Origin: a virus
Virus record (IMG/VR): IMGVR_UViG_3300028573_000014
Coordinates: 1-64,000 of that record
Strand: one strand, 5' to 3'
DNA length: 64,000 bases
Notes under the pieces: model-generated
Databases searched by the model: none
What the model was told of the DNA's origin: nothing
What the model saw: the letters and a program-made list of their open reading frames with translations, nothing else
Program-made: the position numbers and the translations under genes
Shown here: piece after piece, positions 1 to 6,035 of the stretch
Position numbering within the stretch: position 1 is the stretch's first letter
Layout: each line of letters opens with the position of its first letter

Positions 1-235
1 TTGCGCCACAGATCCGATACACATGGGAGAGAAAGGTTCACGGAGGATGTCCGGTTTGTGCTAGCCTGCCCCGTCATCTGATTCCGCTTGCCCCTTCTCT
101 CCGCTATATTGGGTTCCGTTGTTAAAGTGCGGTTCGCTTTGATTACCGTGAGCGCTCACCACAAACCTCTCACTGATGCCCGTTCAGACGTTCCTATGAG
201 GTGGACCTTCATCATACATCTGTTCTAAATGGGAG
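1..235. other. Left-end region without a gene
   Basis: No convincing coding frame with a ribosome site is visible here on either strand. The only structure seen is the 12-bp palindrome listed separately at 148-159. The stretch lies downstream of the small minus-strand gene at 236-379, so it may be its 3' untranslated region or a junction with sequence outside the window. Confidence 0.5.
148..159. promoter_or_regulatory. Perfect palindrome GTGAGCGCTCAC
   Basis: A perfect 12-bp dyad lies in otherwise non-coding DNA. Its core matches the symmetrised operator half-site GTGAGC known for LacI-type proteins. No LacI-family gene is in the window, so an operator role is inference; it could bind a host protein. 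Confidence 0.35.
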
Positions 236-379
236 TCAAGAAATTGGATTACCGTCGAGGTCCATGTGCCACTCATCGAGTTTTTGACAGGTAAGATGGC
301 ATAGCCAGATCCAGCGATCATGCAGGACAGTCTGATCAATGAACAACAGAATGCGGATTGCAATGCGGTTGAATAACAT
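236..379 (-). CDS. Small protein of 47 residues, divergent from the regulator gene
   Basis: An ATG at 379 follows an AAGGAG ribosome site at ideal spacing, and a TATACT -10-like box lies upstream, within the same intergenic strip that holds the promoter of the ribbon-helix-helix gene. The product is MLFNRIAIRILLFIDQTVL at its start: a hydrophobic N-terminal segment followed by a Trp, His and Cys-containing tail. I do not recognise it. The divergent arrangement with a DNA-binding protein recalls regulator/target or toxin/antitoxin layouts, but nothing in the protein itself shows a function. Confidence 0.45.
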   Translation of the reverse strand: MLFNRIAIRILLFIDQTVLHDRWIWLCHLTCQKLDEWHMDLDGNPIS

Positions 380-414
380 TTGAGACTCCTTTTATTGTCA
401 GTATAGCATATTTT

Positions 415-459
415 TTGACAGTTGACTGAGTATGCAGATGCGCATATAATAAGCATACT
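415..459 (+). promoter_or_regulatory. Promoter and operator of the left-end regulator gene
   Basis: A -35 box TTGACT (422-427) and a perfect TATAAT (445-450) are 17 bp apart. Overlapping the -35 is TTGACA followed by the dyad CAGTTGACTG (419-428), the same CAGT-NN-ACTG layout seen at the early promoters near 55.4, 56.6 and 60.2 kb. Around the -10 there is a wider dyad, AGTATGC (429-435) and GCATACT (453-459), with the palindrome ATGCGCAT (438-445) inside it. These are likely operator sites, possibly for autoregulation by the downstream ribbon-helix-helix protein. Confidence 0.65.
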
Positions 460-472
460 ACGGAGGCAAGAT

Positions 473-640
473 ATGGCAAATGATCGTACAAGTGTAGTCC
501 TGACCGATCAAGACCGCGAATATATCAAGGAGATCAAAAACATAGAAAATCTGGACAACGATTCGAGCGCCATCCGCTGGGCAATCCGGCAGCAGGTCAA
601 ACGTTCAAGAAAGAAATTGCTCAAGCAGCAACAGAGTTAA
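473..640 (+). CDS. Ribbon-helix-helix (Arc/CopG-like) regulator
   Basis: A 55-residue basic protein. The start at 473 is chosen because GGAGG lies just upstream and the promoter -10 sits at 445-450, so longer versions would begin before the transcript. The first residues form a short beta strand pattern (RTSVVLT) followed by two predicted helices, the classic ribbon-helix-helix order, and a Lys/Arg-rich tail. Such proteins bind operators as dimers. Its promoter carries several dyads, so autorepression is likely, and because the CAGT-NN-ACTG dyad recurs at early promoters it is a candidate for the shared regulator. That last point is inference. Confidence 0.55.
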   Translation: MANDRTSVVLTDQDREYIKEIKNIENLDNDSSAIRWAIRQQVKRSRKKLLKQQQS

Positions 641-658
641 GGATAGCTGCAAAATAAA

Positions 659-690
659 GGACGTGTTCCCTGTAGGCTGGGAACACGTCC
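659..690. terminator. Perfect 12-bp hairpin between regulator gene and parM
   Basis: Arms GGACGTGTTCCC (659-670) and GGGAACACGTCC (679-690) enclose an 8-nt loop. On the plus strand no T-run follows, so it may act as an attenuator or RNA-stability element between the two genes. Read on the minus strand the stem is followed by TTTATTTT, the form of an intrinsic terminator, which would suit an antisense transcript from the parM side. Confidence 0.5.
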
Positions 691-727
691 GGTCAAAAGG
701 AAACTCAACACAAAAGGATTATAGCAC

Positions 728-1852
728 ATGGTTATCAAATCTAAGCGAAGCATCATCCAGGAAGATGCACCTATCATTGAAATTCCCACGCTGCCTGGTT
801 ATGTTCTTGAGCACATGAGAGAGATTATTGAGAACATCCTCAATGGCAATCTCCTCCTGCTGGGATTGGATGTCGGATACGGTGTAACGAAAGCTCTGTC
901 ATGGGGATTTGAACCGATCCTGTTCAAAACTCTGTACGGTTACGGGCGTGACCTCGGTTATGACACCGACAAAATCTTGAAGCAAAACCCTGGCGAATCC
1001 ATTATTACCGAGGAAGGCAAATGGTTCGTGGGGAAACTTGCCTCAACTCACCTTGCGGCCCGTGAACAGCTATCTCTCCGTGGACGCGATGATGCCAATG
1101 TAGTGCGTCGGCTCATGATGCTGGCTGCTATTGGAAAGATGTTCCCTGGCCTCTATCGCAATGACCCTATTCGCGTCATTGTCGCCACGGGATTGCCCGA
1201 AGGTCATATGAAGGGCGCAGATCGCCTGAAGCATGAACTGGTCGGGCACTGGATGGTCGAGACAGATCAATCTCGCTTCCCAGTTGAGATCGAGTATGTC
1301 AGCGTGATGCCGCAGCCCACGGGCACAATCAATGCTTACAGCCTGCTCCCCAATGGCGCAGAAAATCCGCGCTTTATCTTCAACAAGATTGCAGTTGTGG
1401 ACAATGGGAAGTTCTCTGTTGACCTGAGCACCGAAGAAGCTGCGCTGCATGTAGAGGCACAATCGGGCACTTCTGAGACGGGAATGCACACTGCCTTTGA
1501 GCGTCTTGCCAATCGATACAACACGATGTTCGGAGAGTATCCAGAAGATCGCACTGTCGAAAGCATCCTGCTCAATGATGGCAAGTTCAAAGTCTATGGC
1601 GAAGCGCAGGATTGGAGCGCGGAAGTCGCAGATGACTTGAAGCCAATGCGCGAAGCTACCATTGCGCTGTGCCGCGAAAAGATTGGTCGGGCAGCCCAGC
1701 ATGAACTGATTCTCAATGTCGGTGGTCCTGCACCCCTGGTAAAAGAGCAGATCAAAAAGGAGTATCGGCAGGCCATGATGCCCGATCACTCCCAGACAAC
1801 AAACGCACTCGGATACCTGCATTACGCCAGCTTTATCGCCAGCGAATTATAG
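728..1852 (+). CDS. parM: ParM-type actin-like partition ATPase
   Basis: A 374-residue protein with the actin/Hsp70 ATPase fold signature. The phosphate-1 loop is LGLDVGYGVTKAL (residues 46-57, with D48), the phosphate-2 motif is VVDNGKFSVDLS (D225, G227 and D232 in a DxGxxxxD pattern), and the adenosine motif is VGGPAPL (331-337). The C-terminal TNALGYLHYA (358-367) also matches the family. Type II partition filaments of such proteins push plasmid copies apart when captured by ParR bound to the centromere. The length suits ParM/Alp proteins. AAAGGA precedes the ATG. It forms an operon with the parR-like gene 53 bp downstream. This is strong evidence for a stably kept extrachromosomal form. 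Actin-like phage proteins such as PhuZ are tubulins, so this is not one of those. Confidence 0.85.
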   Translation: MVIKSKRSIIQEDAPIIEIPTLPGYVLEHMREIIENILNGNLLLLGLDVGYGVTKALSWGFEPILFKTLYGYGRDLGYDTDKILKQNPGESIITEEGKWFVGKLASTHLAAREQLSLRGRDDANVVRRLMMLAAIGKMFPGLYRNDPIRVIVATGLPEGHMKGADRLKHELVGHWMVETDQSRFPVEIEYVSVMPQPTGTINAYSLLPNGAENPRFIFNKIAVVDNGKFSVDLSTEEAALHVEAQSGTSETGMHTAFERLANRYNTMFGEYPEDRTVESILLNDGKFKVYGEAQDWSAEVADDLKPMREATIALCREKIGRAAQHELILNVGGPAPLVKEQIKKEYRQAMMPDHSQTTNALGYLHYASFIASEL

Positions 1853-1854
1853 GG

Positions 1855-1894
1855 GTGTTACAACCGTAACACACGTAATACGTCTGTAACACCG
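1855..1894. repeat. GTAACAC repeats between parM and parR
   Basis: The gap between the two partition genes holds an inverted pair GTGTTAC (1855-1861) and GTAACAC (1866-1872), then GTAATAC (1875) and GTAACAC (1886). The copies are spaced 9 and 11 bp, close to one helical turn. They resemble the reverse complement of the TTGTGTAACCG units near 54 kb. ParR-type proteins bind such phased repeats, so this may be an operator or a minor parC element. Confidence 0.45.
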
Positions 1895-1905
1895 AGGAGC
1901 GTGGC

Positions 1906-2283
1906 ATGGCAAAAACAAGGCACAGGATCGCCATAAACGCATGGCTTTACCCTGAACGGGACAGTATGCTGATCGAGAGACTGAAAGACTATCAGGGAGA
2001 CAGAGCCACGTTGATTGTCAAGGCGCTGGAGAATTATCTGGAAATCCCCGCCGATCAGCGTCGTGATCCGGCAGAAAGACTCGTGGAGGAGATTGCGCAA
2101 CTTCGGCAGGCGATCAATCTTCTTCCGAGTCGACTATTGAACCAGCTTACAACATCACTGGCCGGTCTTGTTATCCGAAATCGCGGGAAGGATGACGATG
2201 ATAGCGAACTGGACACAAAGCCAGTGGTTACAGATGCTGAATTGAAGCGCCGAAGAGAAAATCGTTTAGCCAACAGATGGTAA
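1906..2283 (+). CDS. parR: ParR-like ribbon-helix-helix centromere-binding adaptor
   Basis: A 125-residue protein. The N-terminal half (residues 5-47) has the ribbon-helix-helix pattern: a strand HRIAINAWLY, a helix RDSMLIERLKDY and a second helix RATLIVKALENYL. The C-terminal half is charged, ends KRRRENRLANRW and has no recognisable domain, as is usual for ParR, whose C-terminal helix contacts ParM. Position directly after parM and the size both fit ParR. GGAGCG precedes the start. The function as adaptor between repeats and ParM filaments is inferred from gene order and fold; sequence identity between ParR families is always low. Confidence 0.7.
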   Translation: MAKTRHRIAINAWLYPERDSMLIERLKDYQGDRATLIVKALENYLEIPADQRRDPAERLVEEIAQLRQAINLLPSRLLNQLTTSLAGLVIRNRGKDDDDSELDTKPVVTDAELKRRRENRLANRW

Positions 2284-2294
2284 GGAGAATGTCT

Positions 2295-3236
2295 ATGAAA
2301 CACAATCTACTTCGCGGTATCACCCTTATTGCCTTCGCCCTGCTTATGGTCGCCTCTACCGAGGTGTCCGCCCGTATGCTGTCACCTCGTCCAACCGAGA
2401 ATGACTTTCTGCGCCAACACGCGCCTGTAATCGATAATATGATCGCCATCGCGCCACTTCGCATCGATGACAAGCTGCCAGACTATAGCAGTCCGCTGCT
2501 CAACGTCCGCAATGGTGAGCGTGTCACGGCTGGGCAACCATTGGTAGCCACACACGATATTTATATGTTCGGCAGTTCAACGCTATTTGGCTTCCTGAAC
2601 TCGGATGAAGAAACCCTGTCCAGCCAACTCCAACGCCTTATCCCCGATGCACGTATCCATAACATGGGACTGGTCGCAGACAACGCGACTCTGATGCTAG
2701 CTCATCTCAAGCATACAAAATTGCATCCAGGGGATTCGGTAATTTTCTACACTGGAAGTATGGAATTGATCAATGCCGCGCGTGAACTGGATGGGCAGCA
2801 CTATGATTTCTGTCGCTCTGCATTGTCGATGGCAAATGACATCCATCTACTGCACTGGTTATGCGATAATCGCATCACTCCTGTACCGCTGGACGACCAG
2901 ACTCGCGATGATATTGTCAGCCACTATGACAGTGCCATTACGCGAGCTCGCCAGTACACTGAGCAGGCAGGCGCAGCCTTTTACAACTTCCTTGAGCCAA
3001 CGCAGGCAATGGGAGCGCGGCAAACGTTCTTCAGTTCGACTTATGACGTGGACACAGCCACAGCCTATTCGCTGTATCCAATGCTGTATCCACTGCTGAG
3101 GCAGACTGGCGCTATCGACTTAAGCCGCCGCCTGGACAACGTGCCAGGGGCTTACATCGATGACTGGCATACCACGGGATCGGCAAATGCTTTGATAGCT
3201 CAAAGTATCAAACAGCATTTGATACTTCCGATCTAA
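2295..3236 (+). CDS. Secreted SGNH/GDSL-like hydrolase
   Basis: A protein of 313 residues from the ATG at 2295, which has AAGGAG 7 bp upstream; the frame also opens earlier at 2277. Residues 1-26 form a signal peptide ending STEVSA. The SGNH blocks can be traced: MFGSSTLFG (around residue 91, with Ser in a GSS context in place of GDS), HNMGLVADN, YTGSMELIN, and near the C-terminus YIDDWHTTGSAN with the Asp-x-x-His pair. Such enzymes deacylate lipids or O-acetylated sugars. A place at the end of the partition operon suggests a lysogeny-conversion gene acting at the cell surface, which is inference. Confidence 0.55.
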   Translation: MKHNLLRGITLIAFALLMVASTEVSARMLSPRPTENDFLRQHAPVIDNMIAIAPLRIDDKLPDYSSPLLNVRNGERVTAGQPLVATHDIYMFGSSTLFGFLNSDEETLSSQLQRLIPDARIHNMGLVADNATLMLAHLKHTKLHPGDSVIFYTGSMELINAARELDGQHYDFCRSALSMANDIHLLHWLCDNRITPVPLDDQTRDDIVSHYDSAITRARQYTEQAGAAFYNFLEPTQAMGARQTFFSSTYDVDTATAYSLYPMLYPLLRQTGAIDLSRRLDNVPGAYIDDWHTTGSANALIAQSIKQHLILPI

Positions 3237-3280
3237 TCATCTCTCCACGTCCAGGACGACCCCGACTTCCAGTATTGTCC

Positions 3281-3323
3281 CCGCCGTGGCTTGCGCTGAA
3301 ACAACCAGCGCAGGAAACGGCGG
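3281..3323. terminator. Stem-loop between convergent operons
   Basis: A two-part stem, CCGCCGT (3281) with ACGGCGG (3317-3323) outside and TGCGCTG (3292) with CAGCGCA (3306-3312) inside, fills the gap between the plus-strand partition operon and the end of the minus-strand late genes. Position argues for a bidirectional terminator, although no clear T-run follows on either strand. Confidence 0.5.
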
Positions 3324-3324
3324 A

Positions 3325-4635
3325 TCATAGCGTTAGATTGTTGTAACACCAGTCGGCTCCCTGAAATGCGCCTGTGCCATTGAGAACCCACGCCATCACC
3401 GGAATCCCCGCATTACCAAGCAATCGATAAGCATTGAGAACTGCCACAGGGGTCACAACTGCGGACCCTACAGGACCAATCTCGGTCCCAATAACGGGCT
3501 TGTTCCCAAACATCTGCCGCCACGCATTGATCGGCGGATTGAAGTCTGAGCCATCGTTCTTTTCCCAGTAACAATGCACGCCAACCCAGTCCGCAGATCG
3601 CACGGCTGCCGCAGCATCTGCGATAAACTGGATCTCATTCACGCGCACGCCTGCATAAGCTGGTCCGGGTGAGGTTGCCGGAAACCCTATCTTGCAACCG
3701 GGAAACGCATTCCGGTAAGTCTGCGCCACAGTAGCAAAGAACGAGGCGAAGCCTGCCCCATTCTGCCAGCCAACGGACAGTCCTTCACTGACAAGGTTCG
3801 GCTCGTTGTGCAGGGCAATCATCATGCCTGGTGCGCTGCCCAGTGCGGCATAGTATTCACGCAGGATCGGCATTGTGATATCCAGAAAGTGTTGAGCAGT
3901 AGAGATTGGCGACGTTGTACTGGCCCGCACGATAAGTTGTTTGATGCCTGCGGCCCGTACTTTCGGGATTAAATCTGCTGCCACGGCCTGATTATAAGCA
4001 ACAGCCAGCGCGACTTCGATATTGTTCCTCTGGATGAGCGCCAGTTCAGTGGGACTGGTCGTCCAGCCTCCGGCATTCAGGCCAACGCCGCGCATCGAAG
4101 CGCTAAAAGGCAGAGTCCACGGTAGGCTGGGCGGAAGTGGCGCTGGTGTAGGCTGCGGTACCGGCACCGGAGTCCCATCTGGAACAAGTACAACAAATTT
4201 TGCTGCAATCCAGCGCTGATCGCTCGTAGCCAGTTGATACCATGTGTAGCCATCGGCAATCTGGGAAACGTGGGCATACACAACTATGGTAACGCCTGCT
4301 GCGAGAGTCGTGACAACCGGATTGCTCAGTCCTGGACCGCTCCGCACTCGCAAACTGTCCGTGGTTTTCACCTTCATGGTGTCACCATTGGTAGCAGGCG
4401 GAACTGGTGTGGGCACTACAATGTCCAGTGGTTGTACAGTGGGCGCACCCGTGGCAGTCGCTGTAGCGATGTACCCGATATGTGGCGAAGTCACATGTAG
4501 CCATGCCATATCGGGCGCATAGCTATCGACTACTGCATGATCTCCATTAAAGAGGGCAGACGAGGCATTGAAGCCTACGCCTGCACCATCTCGCACATTG
4601 ATCGCATGTACAATTACCTGGACAACAACACTCAT
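3325..4635 (-). CDS. Endolysin-like protein: two SH3-type domains and a clan GH-A hydrolase
   Basis: 436 residues. Two bacterial-SH3-like cell-wall-binding domains come first (about residues 1-62 and 86-151; the second holds LRVRSGPGLSNPVV), separated and followed by Pro/Thr-rich linkers. Residues 180-436 look like a TIM-barrel glycosidase of clan GH-A: ALHNEPN places the acid/base at E278 and VIGTEIG the nucleophile at E385. The target glycan cannot be told from sequence. It sits directly after the holin candidate (TAATG overlap), the classic lysis-cassette position, which argues for a muralytic role. A virion-associated or host-envelope glycanase is the alternative. Confidence 0.6.
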   Translation of the reverse strand: MSVVVQVIVHAINVRDGAGVGFNASSALFNGDHAVVDSYAPDMAWLHVTSPHIGYIATATATGAPTVQPLDIVVPTPVPPATNGDTMKVKTTDSLRVRSGPGLSNPVVTTLAAGVTIVVYAHVSQIADGYTWYQLATSDQRWIAAKFVVLVPDGTPVPVPQPTPAPLPPSLPWTLPFSASMRGVGLNAGGWTTSPTELALIQRNNIEVALAVAYNQAVAADLIPKVRAAGIKQLIVRASTTSPISTAQHFLDITMPILREYYAALGSAPGMMIALHNEPNLVSEGLSVGWQNGAGFASFFATVAQTYRNAFPGCKIGFPATSPGPAYAGVRVNEIQFIADAAAAVRSADWVGVHCYWEKNDGSDFNPPINAWRQMFGNKPVIGTEIGPVGSAVVTPVAVLNAYRLLGNAGIPVMAWVLNGTGAFQGADWCYNNLTL

Positions 4636-5102
4636 TAGCCGTGTGGCTCCGCTCCAACATCAAGAGACTTCGTGGACTTTTTGGCTATGGTGTTGTTCGC
4701 TTTCACTGCGGCTTTTGTCGTAACCGTTATTGTATAAGCCTTAGCGAAAGCGTCCCGACCCATGAGAAAGCGCATACCGAGCAATTGCATACCGAACCAT
4801 ATTTGACCAATGGCCTGCGGAGCATAGTAAGCAGCAATCGCAGTTGCCAGAATTGCCCATAAGGGTTGGATGGCCGTCACGAAAGCAGGGGCAAACAGGG
4901 TAAGCCCATAGCTTGCCAGACCATCGACAATAAAGACGATGAACCGAACGAAGTTTTTCTGGTCAGGTGTGTCGTTGCTGGCAAACTCAGTGATGACGAG
5001 ATTTGCGAACAACGCGATAACGGCTGGCATCAGCAGCCATGCGCCCAGTTGGGTAAAATCGGTTGGGATAGGCGGAATTGCCTGAGCAAAGATGTGAAAC
5101 AT
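4635..5102 (-). CDS. Holin-like membrane protein
   Basis: 155 residues with about three hydrophobic segments (residues 20-40, 52-72 and 76-107) and a Lys-rich soluble tail. AAGGAG lies 7 bp upstream of the ATG. Its stop overlaps the start of the lysin gene. Size, topology and context fit a holin, which would form the membrane hole that releases the lysin. There is no diagnostic motif, so the call rests on position. Confidence 0.55.
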   Translation of the reverse strand: MFHIFAQAIPPIPTDFTQLGAWLLMPAVIALFANLVITEFASNDTPDQKNFVRFIVFIVDGLASYGLTLFAPAFVTAIQPLWAILATAIAAYYAPQAIGQIWFGMQLLGMRFLMGRDAFAKAYTITVTTKAAVKANNTIAKKSTKSLDVGAEPHG

Positions 5103-5145
5103 AGTTCTCTCCTTAACTTAACGCCTTATGGCGTATAATCGACCC

Positions 5146-5244
5146 ATGAAAGACGAACGATTCCTGCGTGCTGCACTTGGCTTACTGTGTCTTATTGCTT
5201 GCGAGGTGATCTATCTTGTTCAGATTCACCTGCTGCATCCATAA
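5146..5244 (+). CDS. Possible 32-residue membrane peptide
   Basis: An ATG at 5146 opens a short frame with a basic start (MKDERFLR) and one hydrophobic helix (AALGLLCLIACEVIYLV). TATAAT lies about 8 bp upstream, too close for a normal leader, and no clear ribosome site is seen. It lies opposite the minus-strand genes. Listed only because the peptide is a clean single membrane span. Confidence 0.2.
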   Translation: MKDERFLRAALGLLCLIACEVIYLVQIHLLHP

Positions 5245-5723
5245 TGCAAGCCATATAAATAGGCGTAGTGCTGCCATACGCCATTCCAGTTGCCGTAATC
5301 CTCCGCGCCGATTGAGTCAATGGAGTGAGGATAGTCTTCGGTCAATTCCATATCGACAAAGGGATGTTGACTGGTAGCCGTGAGCACACAGGTTATATCT
5401 GGCTCAACGACACGTACCTGACTAAGTTTCATCCTCACTGCATTTTCGACATCAGCAGTGCTGAATGAAACATTTAGCGTGTGATTATGGGTCATGATAC
5501 AGCCCTGACATACACTTGTGTCGATACGTACATCATCGGCAGTGCCATTGTCATAACGAGCCAGGATGTCACCGTTGGCATTGAACAGAATCGCGTGCTC
5601 TGTAGGCAAGCCTTGAATAGTGGCCTCGGCAATGCGAATTTTGACCAGTGGAGACTGAGTCGCACTGATCGGAGTGGGTAGAAAAGTACCGAGTAGAAAG
5701 ACGAGAATGAATAGTTTGCGCAT
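5226..5723 (-). CDS. Secreted JAB/MPN-like putative metallopeptidase
   Basis: 165 residues with a signal peptide (about 1-21, ending PISA). The segment THNHTLNVSFSTAD matches the H-x-H ... S-x-x-D zinc-site pattern of JAMM/MPN proteins, preceded by ILFNANGDILARYDNG, which looks like the usual strand before it; spacing between the second His and the Ser is one residue short of the standard motif. Three Cys residues lie around the site. Placed between holin and tail genes, it could process a virion or cell-wall component. Family membership is tentative. Confidence 0.4.
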   Translation of the reverse strand: MRKLFILVFLLGTFLPTPISATQSPLVKIRIAEATIQGLPTEHAILFNANGDILARYDNGTADDVRIDTSVCQGCIMTHNHTLNVSFSTADVENAVRMKLSQVRVVEPDITCVLTATSQHPFVDMELTEDYPHSIDSIGAEDYGNWNGVWQHYAYLYGLHYGCSR

Positions 5724-5751
5724 AGTAGTTTCTCCTTGATATATCTACAGT

Positions 5752-6027
5752 CTACGCTTCTTTGGGCTGCTGTTCCTGACTATCCACTGATACTTCGCGC
5801 CCATTTTTCGCAGATACAGACGCGAGAAGCGCAGCGTGTTCTGCTTCAAGGTAGTCAATCGCTTTCTGACAGCGCTCGACTGCTTTGATCTGCATTTCCA
5901 TCCTCTGCTCATCATCCAACACCTTAAAGGTGCGATAACGCAACGCTTCCATGTCTCGTTCAACCTTCCATGCGTGCAGAAGATTCTCGTTGTTGAAAAG
6001 CTGTTCCTGAAGTGTTATGTCTGTCAT
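5752..6027 (-). CDS. Small helical protein of unknown function downstream of the tail fibre
   Basis: 91 residues from the ATG at 6027, chosen because GGAG precedes it and it begins just after the tail-fibre stop. The sequence is Glu, Gln and Lys-rich and predicted almost wholly helical (NNENLLHAWKVERDMEAL and onward), probably a coiled coil. A place between fibre and lysis genes suggests a fibre chaperone or lysis accessory protein, without direct support. Confidence 0.55.
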   Translation of the reverse strand: MTDITLQEQLFNNENLLHAWKVERDMEALRYRTFKVLDDEQRMEMQIKAVERCQKAIDYLEAEHAALLASVSAKNGREVSVDSQEQQPKEA

Positions 6028-6035
6028 TTTTTCTC

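Noticed and set aside
1070-1822. 250-codon minus-strand open frame
   Set aside because: It lies wholly opposite parM, whose ATPase motifs are clear; composition is that of a complementary-strand shadow.
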